Assembly: GCA_002730525.1 (NCBI GenBank)
Contig: PCAK01000044.1
Span: 124,001-188,000, forward strand
DNA: 64,000 nt
Direction of reading: 5' to 3'
Origin: Acidobacteriota bacterium
GTDB lineage: Bacteria; Acidobacteriota; Vicinamibacteria; Vicinamibacterales; UBA823
Every line of letters starts with the position of its first letter. Position 1 is the stretch's first letter. The notes below the pieces were generated by a model, which was not told where the DNA came from, did no database searches, and worked only from the letters and a program-made list of their open reading frames with translations. A program made the position numbers and the translations under genes. Shown piece by piece: positions 26,475 through 36,055 of this stretch.

Positions 26475-26971
26475 GGTTGTTCTCCCCTCGGCGTCAGCGC
26501 GCGTCTGACGCGCTTGGCGGCCTGATAGACATGGGCTCTGGCTGCAGTGGCGGTGCACCCGAGTGACGCGCCGATGTCGGCGTACGACCGGCCCTGCAGA
26601 TTCCGTTGCAGAAACGCCGACCGCTGACGTCGCGACAGCGTCTGGACGACGCGCCGGAGCGCGAGCGTGGCCGCCGCGTCGGGCTGCGCGGTCGATCCGA
26701 ACCACGCTTCGAAATCCTGGCCGAGCGACGTCTCACGTCGGCAGTGCGCGGTGTGCCGATGATTCAGAAACGCATTGGTGGCAATCCGATACAGCCACGC
26801 GCGATGATTCGATCCCGCTCGCAGCCGGCGAAAGGCCTTGAACGCGCAGAGGAACGTCTCCTGGAACAGGTCGTCGGCGTCCGCCCGGTTGCCGGTCAGC
26901 CGTACGAGGTAACGCAACAACTCGGCCTGATGCGCGTCGATGAGATCGCCGAATGTCGTCGTGCCTCTCAC
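26471..26971 (-). CDS. ECF-family RNA polymerase sigma factor
   Basis: A 166-residue sigma factor with only regions 2 and 4. Region 2 is visible as DLIDAHQAELLRYLVRLTGN, ADDLFQETFLCAFKAFRRLR and NHRAWLYRIATNAFLNHRH; region 4 as ALRRVVQTLSRRQRSAFLQR and YADIGASLGCTATAARAHVY. The GTG at 26971 fits the family length; a TTG further upstream would add 29 residues with no homology. The downstream gene, overlapping by 4 nt, occupies the usual anti-sigma position but is fused to an Ogt domain. The divergent neighbour is murJ. Confidence 0.88.
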   Translation of the reverse strand: MRGTTTFGDLIDAHQAELLRYLVRLTGNRADADDLFQETFLCAFKAFRRLRAGSNHRAWLYRIATNAFLNHRHTAHCRRETSLGQDFEAWFGSTAQPDAAATLALRRVVQTLSRRQRSAFLQRNLQGRSYADIGASLGCTATAARAHVYQAAKRVRRALTPRGEQP

Positions 26972-27084
26972 TGCTGGATTACAACCCCAGATCAGGCTCG
27001 TTGTGTAAGACGGCGGAACCACGCTGTAGCGTCGAACCAGGCGGAGCCGACGTCCCAAAGCCCTATGTTAGGCTGGCACAGCCG

Positions 27085-28734
27085 ATGACCGCCGCACCGC
27101 CCGCCCCGTCTGTCCGCGGGTCGACGCCCGAACCCCCACCTTCACCCTCAGGTCAGCTCGTCCGATCGGCCAGCGTCGTCGGCGCCGCGACGATGACAAG
27201 CCGCCTCCTCGGCCTCGTCCGTGACCAGGTGCTGGCCTACCTGTTCGGCGCGGGCAACGCCATGGACGCCTTCTATATCGGATTCCGCATTCCGAATATG
27301 ATGCGCGACCTGTTCGCTGAGGGCGCGATGAGTGCGGCGTTCGTGCCGACCTTCACCCGGCGGCTGACCACACAGGGCCGCGCTCAGGCGTGGCATCTCG
27401 GCAACCAGTTGATCAACGCCCTGCTGCTAGCCACCGGGCTGATCGTTGTCGTTGGGATCGTCTTCGCGCGGCCACTCGTGACGCTGCTCGCTGGGGACTT
27501 CGGCGACGTCGAGGGCAAGCTGGAGCTCACGACGCAGCTCACGCGCATCATGCTGCCGTTTCTCAGCCTGGTGGCGATCGCCGCGGTGCTGATGGGCATG
27601 TTGAATTCGCTGCAGCAGTTCTTCACGCCCGCGCTCTCGCCAGCCATGTTCAACCTCGCCATGATCGCGAGCGGATTCGCGCTGGTTCCTGTCATGCCGA
27701 GCCTGGGACTGCCCCCAATCACGGGCATGGGCCTCGGCGCGCTGGTCGGCGGCGTCGGACAGGTGCTGCTCCAGTGGCCCGCCCTGCACCGCGCCGGCTT
27801 CCGCTATCGCCCGACGCTCGACCCGCGCGACCCGGGTCTGCGCGAGGTTCTCCGCCTGATGGGACCCGGCACGCTGGGCCTTGCAGCCGTGCAGATCAAC
27901 CTGCTGGTCAACACCGTGCTCGCCACCGGCGAGGGCACCGGCGCCGTATCGTGGCTCAGCTACGCGTTTCGGCTGATGTACCTGCCGATCGGCCTGTTCG
28001 GCGTCTCGATTGCGACCGCGGCGCTGCCGACCCTCGCGCGCCAGGCGGCCCGCCAGGCGCCGGACGAGATGCGGCGGACGGTCTCGAGCGGGTTGCGGCT
28101 GATGCTCATGCTGAACGTCCCGGCGACCGTCGGTCTCGTAGCGCTCGCCGCACCGATCGTTGCCCTCATCTTCGAGCGCGGCAACTTCACCGCGGCCGAT
28201 ACCGCAGCTACCGCCGCGGCCCTGACCTTCTACGCGCCGGGGCTGCTCGGCTATTCGGCGGTCAAGATCGCCGTGCCGACCTTCTACGCCCTCAAGGACA
28301 GCCGGACGCCCGCACTCGTCAGTATCGCGTCCGTCGGCCTGAACGTCGCACTGAACCTGGTGCTGGTTCGGTTCATGGGCTTCCGCGGCCTGGCTCTGGG
28401 CACTTCGATCGCCGCCCTGCTGAACGCGGGTGCCCTGCTCGTTCTGCTGCAGCGTCGGTTCGAAGGATTGGAGGCCCAGCGAATCACGGTCGCCTTCTTC
28501 AAGATCAGCGTCGCCGCGGCGGCGATGGGCTGGGCCGCACTGGCGACCGAGCGTTGGCTCGCCACGTTCTGGATCGATCCCAGCACATGGCAGCGGGCGA
28601 TCGGTGTCGGTTCGGCGATTGGCGTGGGCGTCGTCGTGCTCGCCGGCGCCGCGCGGGTGCTGCGGATCGAGGAGTTCGACGAAGCGGTCCGCCGGCTGAC
28701 GGCGCGGCTGTCGACACCACGCTCCGCCGTCTGA
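27085..28734 (+). CDS. murJ: Lipid II flippase MurJ
   Basis: MurJ flips lipid II across the cytoplasmic membrane for peptidoglycan assembly. It has 549 residues and about 14 hydrophobic helices. The N-terminus after a proline-rich tail reads SASVVGAATMTSRLLGLVRD, then AMDAFYIGFRIPNMMRDLFA and EGAMSAAFVPTFTRRL, all classic MurJ motifs; FTPALSPAMFNLAMI and AFRLMYLPIGLFGVSIATA are also typical. The ATG at 27085 was chosen over a longer frame that runs into the ECF sigma gene. It completes the envelope set with the dcw operon. Confidence 0.95.
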   Translation: MTAAPPAPSVRGSTPEPPPSPSGQLVRSASVVGAATMTSRLLGLVRDQVLAYLFGAGNAMDAFYIGFRIPNMMRDLFAEGAMSAAFVPTFTRRLTTQGRAQAWHLGNQLINALLLATGLIVVVGIVFARPLVTLLAGDFGDVEGKLELTTQLTRIMLPFLSLVAIAAVLMGMLNSLQQFFTPALSPAMFNLAMIASGFALVPVMPSLGLPPITGMGLGALVGGVGQVLLQWPALHRAGFRYRPTLDPRDPGLREVLRLMGPGTLGLAAVQINLLVNTVLATGEGTGAVSWLSYAFRLMYLPIGLFGVSIATAALPTLARQAARQAPDEMRRTVSSGLRLMLMLNVPATVGLVALAAPIVALIFERGNFTAADTAATAAALTFYAPGLLGYSAVKIAVPTFYALKDSRTPALVSIASVGLNVALNLVLVRFMGFRGLALGTSIAALLNAGALLVLLQRRFEGLEAQRITVAFFKISVAAAAMGWAALATERWLATFWIDPSTWQRAIGVGSAIGVGVVVLAGAARVLRIEEFDEAVRRLTARLSTPRSAV

Positions 28735-28829
28735 GTGTTGCCTGCGGCGAGGCGTTCACCGTAGGTGGCTATGGTACGATGGCTCGAGATCCGTGATCGA
28801 CCGGTCACGGCCAACTCGAACCGGACTCG

Positions 28830-29576
28830 ATGATGCGCCGCTACCGCTACGCCTCCAGCGTTCAATCGTTCGGCCCTGGTGGGATCTCTCCGGCCATCAA
28901 GATGATCATCTGGGCGAACGTCGGCGTGTTCGTCATGCAGCGGCTGGCGCCGGGGCTGGTCATCTTTTTCGGCCTGACACCCGCCGCCGTCTTCGAGCGC
29001 TTCTGGCTCTGGCAACCGGTGACCTACCTCTTTCTGCACGGAGGGTTTTCTCACATTCTCTTCAACATGCTCGCGCTCTGGATGTTCGGCGTGGAGCTCG
29101 AACGGCTCTGGGGCACCGAGGCATTTCTCAAGTACTACTTCGTGACCGGGCTGGGCGCCGCCGCGACCGTTCTGATCTGGGCGCTCCTGCCAATGTCCGG
29201 CGCCGATCAGATGTACGCCATCCCCACCATCGGCGCGTCCGGCGCCATCTACGGCGTCCTGCTGGCCTTTGCCTTGTACTATCCCGACCGACCGATCTAC
29301 ATGTATCTCCTCTTTCCGGTGCCGGCGAAGTACTTCGTCATGATCATCGGCGCCTTCGTCTTCATGTCATCGGTGAGCGGTGCGGGTGGCGGAGTCTCGC
29401 ACTCGGCGCACTTGGGCGGACTGGTCGCCGGCTACCTGTACCTCAAGGGAGGGACGGGCGGCCTGATCAGCGAACTCAAGTATCAGTACATCAAGTGGAA
29501 GATGAATCGGCTGCGGCGCAGGTTCGGCGTCCATCCCGGCGGGCGGCGCGACGACTGGAACGACCGGATCCACTAG
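28830..29576 (+). CDS. Rhomboid-family intramembrane serine protease
   Basis: A 248-residue membrane protein with six or seven helices. The catalytic serine is S137 in GASGAIYG and the histidine is H194 in SAHLGGLVAGY; LFLHGGFSHILFNMLALWMF is the family's L1-TM2 region. Rhomboids cleave single-pass membrane proteins within the lipid bilayer. The substrate is unknown. A basic cytoplasmic tail (KWKMNRLRRRFGVHPGGRR) follows the last helix. It is 95 nt after murJ on the same strand. Confidence 0.92.
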   Translation: MMRRYRYASSVQSFGPGGISPAIKMIIWANVGVFVMQRLAPGLVIFFGLTPAAVFERFWLWQPVTYLFLHGGFSHILFNMLALWMFGVELERLWGTEAFLKYYFVTGLGAAATVLIWALLPMSGADQMYAIPTIGASGAIYGVLLAFALYYPDRPIYMYLLFPVPAKYFVMIIGAFVFMSSVSGAGGGVSHSAHLGGLVAGYLYLKGGTGGLISELKYQYIKWKMNRLRRRFGVHPGGRRDDWNDRIH

Positions 29577-29610
29577 TCTCTGATCACCGCCGCGTGCCGG
29601 CCGAGGTCGA

Positions 29611-29961
29611 TCACCCCCCGTCCGGTCGATCGACCAACCAGTCTTTCCGCACCGGACTGAACACGTCGAGTTCGAGTGTGTCGGTCAACGCCTCGGCCTG
29701 GTGGGCGACTCCCGACGGGATCTGCACGACTTCGCCGGCCCGGACGATCGCTTCCTCGCCATCCACGACCAGCCGCAGACTGCCCTGAAGCACGTACGTC
29801 AACTGTTCGCTGTCGTGCGCATGCAGCGGCACGAGCGCACCCTGCTTGAGGTACACCTGGGCGATCAGCGCCCGCGATCCGGCGACGATCTTGCGAGACA
29901 TCATCTCCGTGACCTTCTCGGGAACGATGTCGTCCCAGCGGTGAACACGCCCGTTCGTCAC
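29611..29961 (-). CDS. Cupin-domain protein
   Basis: A 116-residue single-domain cupin. The metal-binding motif 1 is VPLHAHDSEQLTYVLQGSLR (two histidines and a glutamate) and motif 2 is EVVQIPSGVAHQAEA. It is similar in layout to small cupins that act as metal-dependent dioxygenases, isomerases or sugar-binding proteins; no function can be assigned. The GTG at 29961 starts just before the conserved GRVHRWDDI; a longer frame to 30072 has no matching sequence. It is convergent with the rhomboid gene and divergent from the E1 gene. Confidence 0.75.
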   Translation of the reverse strand: MTNGRVHRWDDIVPEKVTEMMSRKIVAGSRALIAQVYLKQGALVPLHAHDSEQLTYVLQGSLRLVVDGEEAIVRAGEVVQIPSGVAHQAEALTDTLELDVFSPVRKDWLVDRPDGG

Positions 29962-30033
29962 GGCGAGACCCTGCCCATGAACAGAACCATAACTGCTGTA
30001 GTTTAAGTGATTTACGTCTCTTAATCTCCTGAT

Positions 30034-30060
30034 TTGACGGCGGAAATCCGATGCTATAAT
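30034..30060 (+). promoter_or_regulatory. Promoter of the E1 dehydrogenase gene
   Basis: TTGACG (30034-30039) and a consensus TATAAT (30055-30060) are separated by 15 nt, two short of ideal. The surrounding 29990-30060 is AT-rich. The start site would be near 30067, leaving a leader of about 70 nt that carries an unused GAGGAGG at 30076-30082. Confidence 0.6.
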
Positions 30061-30136
30061 GGCGCGGTTCAACTCGAGGAGGGTCGACGTCGGCGGTCAG
30101 CAATTCCCCGCCGCGGCCTCAGCGAGTCACCAGTCG

Positions 30137-32287
30137 ATGAGCGTCAAAGAGTCAGCCACATCCCGCTCGACCGGCTCCACCACCACCTCAAGCCGCCGCC
30201 CGGTGACGGGGCTCTCTCGAACAGAGTTGCTGCGTGCGTACCGCACGATGCAGCTGTCGAGACGCCTCGACGACAAGGAAATCCAGCTCAAGAATCAGAG
30301 CGCCGCCTACTTCCAGATTAGCGGCGCCGGCCACGAAGCCATCCAGGTGGCCGCCGGCTTGTCGCTGCGGGCCGGGCACGACTGGGTGTTCCCCTACTAC
30401 CGCGACCGCGCGCTCTGCTTGACCGTAGGCGTCACGCCGGCGGAGATGCTGCTCGGCAGCGTCGGCTCGGCTGATGATCCGTCTTCGGGCGGCCGACAGA
30501 TGCCGTCGCACTGGAGCGACCGGCGGTTGCATATCGTGTCGCCGTCCAGCGCCACGGGCACGCAGTGCCTGCACGGTGTCGGGTGCGCCGAAGGTGGAGT
30601 CCTCGATCGAGCGATCGCCGCCAAGGGCGGGCGTGAGCCTTCGGCTCACGGCGACGAAGTCGTCCTGGTGTCGCTGGGCGACGGCGCGACGAGCGAAGGC
30701 GAGTTCTGGGAGTCGCTGAACAGCGCGTGCACGCGACGGCTCCCGGTCGTCTTTCTGATTCAGGACAACGGCTATGCCATCTCGGTGCCGGTCGATGCGC
30801 AAACGCCCGGCGGCGACATTTCGAAACTCGTCGAATCGTTCCCGGCGCTGCGACTCGCGCGCGCCGATGGAACCGACCTCTCGGACAGCTGGAGCGCGAT
30901 GCAGGATGCGGTGGGATACGTCCGCGCACGCCGCGGCCCGGCGCTGGTGCACGCGCGCACGGTACGGCTGTATTCGCACTCGCTATCGGACGACGACCGC
31001 GCCTATCGGCCACAGGCCGAGCGCGACGAGGACGCGCGCCGCGACCCGGTGGCGCGTCTGCGGTCGCAATACCTCGCGGAGGGCATCGCGACCGAGAGTG
31101 AACTGACCACCCTGGAAGCCGAGATCGACGCCGAGATCAACGAGGCCGTCGATCTCGCGCTCGCGGCGCCGCCGCCTCTCGCCGAGACGGTCGCCCGCTA
31201 CGTGTACTCGCCTGACGTCGATCCGACGTCGGAAGCGTTCGACGTCGCGCCGCAGCCCTCGGGCGCGCTCCAGACGATGGTCGCGTCCATCAATCGGACC
31301 CTCCGGAACGAGATGACGCGCAACTCTAGAATCGTCATCTTCGGCGAGGACGTGGCCGATGCCAGCCACGCCGCATCGCTCGCGGAGGTGGATGGCAAGG
31401 GCGGCGTCTTCAAGGTCACGCACGGACTGCAGCGGACGTTTGGCGTGGATCGCGTCTTCAACTCGCCGCTGGCCGAAGCCAACATCGTGGGACGGGCGCT
31501 CGGCATGGCCATCCGAGGCCTGAAGCCGGTGGTGGAGATCCAGTTCTTCGACTACATCTGGCCGGCGGTCATGCAGCTCCGGAGTGAGATTTCGATGCTG
31601 CGCTACCGCTCGAACAATACCTACTCCTGCCCAATGGTGGTCCGGGTCCCGATCGGCGGGTATCTGCGCGGTGGCGCCATCTATCACAGCCAATCGGGCG
31701 AGGGCATCTTCGCTCATTTTCCCGGCCTACGGATCGCCTATCCGTCCAACGCCGCGGATGCATCGGGCCTGCTGCGCACAGCGATCCGCTGCGACGATCC
31801 AGTGCTCTTTCTCGAGCACAAGCACCTCTACCGCCAGACGTACAACAAGGGCGCCTACCCCGGTACCGACCACATGGTCCCGTTCGGGCGCTCCTCGCTC
31901 CGTCGTCCTGGCGACGACGTCGTGATCATCACGTGGGGCGCGCTGGTGCAGCGGTCGCTAGTCGCGGCACAGCAGGCTGCGAAGGCCGGCATCGAGACCT
32001 CTATACTCGACCTCCGCACGATCGCGCCGTACGACTGGGAAGGTATCGTGGCCGCCGTGGCGCGGACCAACCGCGTGATCGTCGCGCACGAAGATCAGCT
32101 CACCTGCGGCTTCGGGGCGGAACTGGCGGCACGCATCGCCGACGAGTTGTTCGGTCAGCTCGATGCCCCGGTGAAGCGCGTAGGCGCGCTCGACTGCCCC
32201 GTCGGCTACCACCCGGTCCTCGAAGAAGCCACCCTGCCACAGACAGCCGACATCCTGCACGCCATCCAAGACGTCGCCCGCTACTGA
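30137..32287 (+). CDS. 2-oxo acid dehydrogenase E1, fused alpha and beta subunits (branched-chain type)
   Basis: A 716-residue thiamine-diphosphate enzyme that decarboxylates a 2-oxo acid and passes the acyl group to lipoyl-E2. Residues about 30-370 are the alpha subunit, with [20 protein letters not shown] and the TPP motif [15 protein letters not shown]...QDNGYAIS. Residues about 385-716 are the beta subunit, with [49 protein letters not shown] and a C-terminal transketolase-type domain. Alpha-beta fusions occur in several phyla. Branched-chain specificity is inferred from resemblance only; E2 and E3 are not in the window. ATG 30137 was chosen because the upstream ATG at 30059 overlaps the -10 box. 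Confidence 0.85.
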   Translation: MSVKESATSRSTGSTTTSSRRPVTGLSRTELLRAYRTMQLSRRLDDKEIQLKNQSAAYFQISGAGHEAIQVAAGLSLRAGHDWVFPYYRDRALCLTVGVTPAEMLLGSVGSADDPSSGGRQMPSHWSDRRLHIVSPSSATGTQCLHGVGCAEGGVLDRAIAAKGGREPSAHGDEVVLVSLGDGATSEGEFWESLNSACTRRLPVVFLIQDNGYAISVPVDAQTPGGDISKLVESFPALRLARADGTDLSDSWSAMQDAVGYVRARRGPALVHARTVRLYSHSLSDDDRAYRPQAERDEDARRDPVARLRSQYLAEGIATESELTTLEAEIDAEINEAVDLALAAPPPLAETVARYVYSPDVDPTSEAFDVAPQPSGALQTMVASINRTLRNEMTRNSRIVIFGEDVADASHAASLAEVDGKGGVFKVTHGLQRTFGVDRVFNSPLAEANIVGRALGMAIRGLKPVVEIQFFDYIWPAVMQLRSEISMLRYRSNNTYSCPMVVRVPIGGYLRGGAIYHSQSGEGIFAHFPGLRIAYPSNAADASGLLRTAIRCDDPVLFLEHKHLYRQTYNKGAYPGTDHMVPFGRSSLRRPGDDVVIITWGALVQRSLVAAQQAAKAGIETSILDLRTIAPYDWEGIVAAVARTNRVIVAHEDQLTCGFGAELAARIADELFGQLDAPVKRVGALDCPVGYHPVLEEATLPQTADILHAIQDVARY

Positions 32288-32328
32288 ACGCCGCGGGGAC
32301 CCCGAGAGCCCCACTCCGCACGCCGCGA

Positions 32329-32345
32329 GGCGCGCAGTGCGCGCC
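32329..32345 (+). terminator. GC hairpin after the E1 gene
   Basis: GGCGCGC and GCGCGCC form a seven-pair stem with an AGT loop, 41 nt after the E1 stop. No T tract follows, so termination is only a suggestion. Confidence 0.3.
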
Positions 32346-32361
32346 CTGTCCCACGCAGTAA

Positions 32362-32417
32362 GAATCCCGCCGGGGCCAGCCAGCGTCCAACCTCTTGAGA
32401 TCCCGCTGGCGGGATTC
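32362..32417 (+). repeat. 10-bp perfect inverted repeat before the crp-like gene
   Basis: GAATCCCGCC (32362-32371) and GGCGGGATTC (32408-32417) are perfect reverse complements 36 nt apart, ending 4 nt before the ATG of the Crp-family gene. It could be an operator for autoregulation or an mRNA hairpin masking the start; no Shine-Dalgarno is visible there. Confidence 0.5.
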
Positions 32418-32421
32418 GACC

Positions 32422-33107
32422 ATGGCCAACCATTTCAAGCTCTGGTATCTGCAGCGATTGCGGCTTCTGGACGTCCTCAACGGCGCCCAGAAGGCGACGC
32501 TCGAGCACGCGTCACAGATGTCGGAGATCAGGCGTCGGGAGCGCATCTACCTCCCCGGCGACCCCAGCGATCGGTTGTATCTGCTGAAAGCCGGTGCGTG
32601 AAGATCGCAGCGGTCGGCCCGGACGGGCGCGAGATTATTCTGGCTTTCCTCTATCCGGGTGACGTCTTCGGGGAGTTGGCCGTGGTCGACGACCACCCGC
32701 GTGATCATCTGGCGGAAGCGTACGAGGACGCGGTGGTCTGCGCTATCGATCGCGCGCTGTTCCTGCGCATAATGCGCGAGTGCCCGGAGCTGGGCTACCA
32801 GGTCACGAAGCTCATGGGATTTCGACTCCGCACCTTCCGCAACCGGGTCGAGGAACTGCTGTACAAGAGCGCCCACGCGCGGGTCGCCCATACGCTGCTC
32901 GACCTGGCCGAACAGCACAGCATCAGCGACGCACAGGGAGTGGTCATTCCACTTCGTCTCAGCCAGCGCGATATCGCAAATCTCGTCGGCCTGACGCGGG
33001 AAACGGTCAACTTCGTCCTGAAGGACTTCCGCCAGCAGCAGCTGATCGAGACGGACCGGCGCAGGATCCGGGTCAAGGATCGCGACGGCCTGAGCGGCAT
33101 CCGCTGA
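32422..33107 (+). pseudogene. Crp/Fnr-family regulator interrupted by a one-base frameshift
   Basis: The first 59 residues (ATG 32422: FKLWYLQRLRLLDVLNG ... LPGDPSDRLYLLKAG) are the start of a cyclic-nucleotide-binding-type domain and end at a TGA at 32599. The rest of the protein continues without a gap in the next frame from a GTG at 32598 (VKIAAVGPDGREIILAFLYP, PGDVFGELAVVDD, then the helix-turn-helix LSQRDIANLVGLTRETVNFV). Inserting one base near 32597 restores a full-length protein of about 228 residues. It is either a decayed gene, an assembly error, or a two-part gene using GTG 32598. The effector is unknown; no FNR-type N-terminal cysteines are seen. Confidence 0.8.
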
Positions 33108-33166
33108 ACCGCGGCGGCGGGAGTGAAGCAGATCACCGTTCGGCCGAATCGAACGCACCGCGGTTC
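33106..33166 (+). repeat. Inverted repeat spanning the crp-like stop codon
   Basis: GAACCGCGG (33106-33114) and CCGCGGTTC (33158-33166) are perfect reverse complements. The left arm includes the last two bases of the TGA stop. Between them lies a further 10-bp palindrome TTCGGCCGAA (33139-33148). It sits between two convergent genes and could end transcription from both sides. Confidence 0.45.
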
Positions 33167-33320
33167 GAAGAGCCGCGTCCTACGAACCAGCGTCATTCTG
33201 TTACTGTCTCAGCCCATCTGAGGTTGCAGGATGACCGGGAGGGCGGCGCCGACCGAGTTGGCGCCCGCCGGTGCCGTTCCTCCCAACTATTCGAGCCAGG
33301 CCGGCCTCTCCTGCTGGGTG

Positions 33321-35054
33321 CTACAGTTGATCGACCTTCGACTTCAGTCGCTCCAGCTCCAGGTGGAGCCGTTCGAAGTCTGTCTGCGACCCATCGAGCT
33401 TGGCGCGCTCAGCCCGCACGAATCGTCCGTAGGGGGCGATCCCCTCCCGAATCCGCGAGACACTGCGGGCCAACTCCGACTCGAACTGGCTCCTGAGCGC
33501 AGTCTCCAGTGAATCGCGCATCTCGACCACCTTCTCGGCCATTTCGCGCTTCGCTCGCCGGCGACGCGCCGGCACGATGAAGAGTCCCACCACGGCCAGC
33601 GCGCCGGCCACGGCGATGCCAGACAGATCGACCGCGAGCGACGTGGTCAGCAACGCCACGAGCGTGCCGAGGCCCAGCGCCCCGGCCTCCACGGCGGCCA
33701 CCGCCGCCACGGCACCACGTGCCCCGTTGGCGATCTGCTTCGCTTCCCGCGTGCGATCGTAGGTTTCCACGACCCGCTGGACATCTCGACCGACCGTTTC
33801 GACCAGTTGCTCTCGGTCGTAGCGGAAGCCACTCGTCTCGTCGTCGCCCACGATCCGATCGCGATACTCCTGCTGCCGATGTGACAGATGGCTTCGCACG
33901 GCCTGCCATTGGCGGAAATCGCTCTCCACCAGCCAGTCGATGAGCTGGCTGACCCGCCGCTCGATCTGCTGCGGCACGTCGGCCACGACGTGCCGTTCGA
34001 ACCCCCGTTGAATCAGTGACGTGTTCAGCAGCTCCACGACCCGCGACAGGCGCATCAGGTCGTCGAAGTAGTGATGCCCACGCCGCTCCATTTCCACCAG
34101 AATCTTTCCGAGGTCCGCCAGCCGCAGGCGGAACTCACGCTCCATGTCCTCCTCGTAGAGCGCGAGTTGGCGGTCGACGTCCTCCAACATGCCGAAGTCC
34201 TGTTTCAGGACGTCGATCTGGGTGCGCGTCTCGGCCAGGTACACGCCGCACAGATGCAGCCCGACGCCGAGTGGGTTGAGCAGCTTCAGCCGGACGCGGC
34301 CACCTTCGTCGAGCGTATCCTGCACGTACCGCTCGAGCGCCGCGAACCCACTCGCCTCCCAGAGCGAGCTGTCGCCTTGCTTGGCTTTCATGGCCAGCCG
34401 CGCGCTCACCGGGAAGATCTCCGGCGTCAGCCCGAGGAGTTGCTGCGCGCTCTTGGCGACGAACTCACGGACCTCTTCGACTTCCTGCCCGGCGTCGAGA
34501 ATGTCGACCTTGTTGAGCACGACGACGATCTTCTTGCCCCAATCGCGCGTGCGTTCCAGAAACGCTCGCTCGCTCTCGGTAAACGGACGGTCGACCGACG
34601 TGATAAACAACACCAGGTCCGACCGCGGCACGAAGTCGGCGGTAATCCGTTCGTGCTCGCGGTTGATGGCGTTGGTGCCCGGCGTGTCGACGATGTGAAT
34701 GTCGCGGAGCAGATCGATCGGCGCGGTCAGCACCTCCAGCTGCTCCTCCACGACCTCGCGCCCGGCGGCGTCCCCGTAACGCAGCACGTTGACCTGCGCC
34801 GTCGTCGGGGTCACTCCCTCACGCAGGATCGACTCGCCCAGCAGCGCATTGATGAAGGCGCTCTTGCCCGCGTTGAACTCGCCGATGACGACCAGCAAGA
34901 AGAACTCGTCGAGCTGCCGGATGGACCGGTCGAGCGTCGACTGGTGATCCGCCTTCGCGTCGAAGCGGGCGAGCGCGACGCGCAGATCACTCAGGCAGGC
35001 GCGCTGCTCCTTGAGGAGGGCCTCCTGTCGGTCGTCGAGTATCCGTTTCAACAT
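33321..35054 (-). CDS. Dynamin-like GTPase
   Basis: A 577-residue large GTPase. The P loop is GEFNAGKSAFINALLG (about 58-73), followed by the switch threonine in REGVTPTTAQV, DTPGTNAINREH and the NKVD motif. A long helical stalk follows, then a hydrophobic paddle near residues 460-515 (GALGLGTLVALLTTSLAVDL and IAVAGALAVVGLFIVP) and a terminal coiled coil. This is the layout of bacterial dynamin-like proteins, which act on membranes during stress or division. The ATG at 35054 starts at a sensible N-terminal helix. It is convergent with the crp-like gene and follows the EamA gene by 91 nt. Confidence 0.85.
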   Translation of the reverse strand: MLKRILDDRQEALLKEQRACLSDLRVALARFDAKADHQSTLDRSIRQLDEFFLLVVIGEFNAGKSAFINALLGESILREGVTPTTAQVNVLRYGDAAGREVVEEQLEVLTAPIDLLRDIHIVDTPGTNAINREHERITADFVPRSDLVLFITSVDRPFTESERAFLERTRDWGKKIVVVLNKVDILDAGQEVEEVREFVAKSAQQLLGLTPEIFPVSARLAMKAKQGDSSLWEASGFAALERYVQDTLDEGGRVRLKLLNPLGVGLHLCGVYLAETRTQIDVLKQDFGMLEDVDRQLALYEEDMEREFRLRLADLGKILVEMERRGHHYFDDLMRLSRVVELLNTSLIQRGFERHVVADVPQQIERRVSQLIDWLVESDFRQWQAVRSHLSHRQQEYRDRIVGDDETSGFRYDREQLVETVGRDVQRVVETYDRTREAKQIANGARGAVAAVAAVEAGALGLGTLVALLTTSLAVDLSGIAVAGALAVVGLFIVPARRRRAKREMAEKVVEMRDSLETALRSQFESELARSVSRIREGIAPYGRFVRAERAKLDGSQTDFERLHLELERLKSKVDQL

Positions 35055-35145
35055 GTCTACCGAGTGCGGGCGATGCGACCGCCCCCCGCCCACTCTACCT
35101 CAGCCGAGCCGTCACCCCGGGGCGCGACACCGGCCCGGGCAGGCC

Positions 35146-36051
35146 TCACGCGCCAGCGTTAATCTCCGGCTCGATACCGGACCGCTTCATCCGCGTGAGC
35201 GTCACGCCACCCAGAATGCTGACAGCGCCGGCGATCTGGGCTCCGCTAATCGGCTCGCCCAACCAGAGGAACGCCACAATCATGGCTGTCACAGGCACCA
35301 TATTCGAATAGACGGATGTGCGGGCACTTCCGATCCGTTGCACGGCGGTGTACCAGATGAGATAGGCGACGCACAGGGCGAAGATCGCCGAGTACACGAG
35401 CCCGACCCAGGCGCCGAGGCTGATGACTCGCCACTCGAGCGCCAGGAGGCCAGGAACACCGAACGGAATGAAGAGTGCGGTGCCCACCGCCATCGTCCAG
35501 GAGGTCACCGCAAGCGGCGAATGCCGTCGTAGCACCGACCGGGCCGCGACGGTATAGGCACCCCAGCAAGTCGCCGCGCCCATCATCAGGAGGTCGCCGG
35601 TCATCGACGCCGCGCCCACCCTGGCTCCACGGCCGACGACCAGGTAGACGCCGAACAGTGACAGGCCGATCCCCAGCCAATGCGCCAGCGACGGTGGCCG
35701 CCGATCGGCACCCCAGATCACCAGGGCCACCACGATGGGGGTCGCCCCAAGAATGATCGAACTGTTGGCGGCGCTCGTGCGGGACACGCCCTCCATGAAG
35801 CACACCTGGTAGAGGAAATGCCCGATGACGCCAAGCCCGGCGAGGGCCGGCCAATCGCGGCGAGGCGGGACCGACGCCGATGATGTTCCGAGGAGCGTCA
35901 GGAAAATCGCGCACGCCAGCGCGAGCCGAAGCGCGTTGAAAGGATAGGGCGGAAACTCGTCGAGCGCGGCCTTGATGACGCTGAAGTTACTGCCCCAGAG
36001 CAGGGCTACGAGCAGGAGCAGCCCTTCGATTGGAGCGATCTTCAGCGGCAT
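35146..36051 (-). CDS. EamA/DMT-family transporter
   Basis: A 301-residue membrane protein with ten hydrophobic helices in two EamA repeats: LLLLVALLWGSNFSVIKAAL opens the first and GDLLMMGAATCWGAYTVAAR the second. WGSNF and the late LGEPISGAQIAGAVSILGG are family signatures. Members export amino acids, metabolites or drugs by proton coupling; the substrate cannot be told. It is separated from atpE by a strong hairpin. Confidence 0.88.
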   Translation of the reverse strand: MPLKIAPIEGLLLLVALLWGSNFSVIKAALDEFPPYPFNALRLALACAIFLTLLGTSSASVPPRRDWPALAGLGVIGHFLYQVCFMEGVSRTSAANSSIILGATPIVVALVIWGADRRPPSLAHWLGIGLSLFGVYLVVGRGARVGAASMTGDLLMMGAATCWGAYTVAARSVLRRHSPLAVTSWTMAVGTALFIPFGVPGLLALEWRVISLGAWVGLVYSAIFALCVAYLIWYTAVQRIGSARTSVYSNMVPVTAMIVAFLWLGEPISGAQIAGAVSILGGVTLTRMKRSGIEPEINAGA

Positions 36052-36055
36052 TGGT

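Noticed and set aside
30059-30136. Earlier start of the E1 gene at ATG 30059
   Set aside because: That ATG overlaps the TATAAT -10 box, so it could not be in the transcript from this promoter.
32590-32601. Programmed -1 frameshift in the crp-like gene
   Set aside because: No X XXY YYZ slippery heptamer is visible at the junction; a simple deletion or assembly error is more likely.
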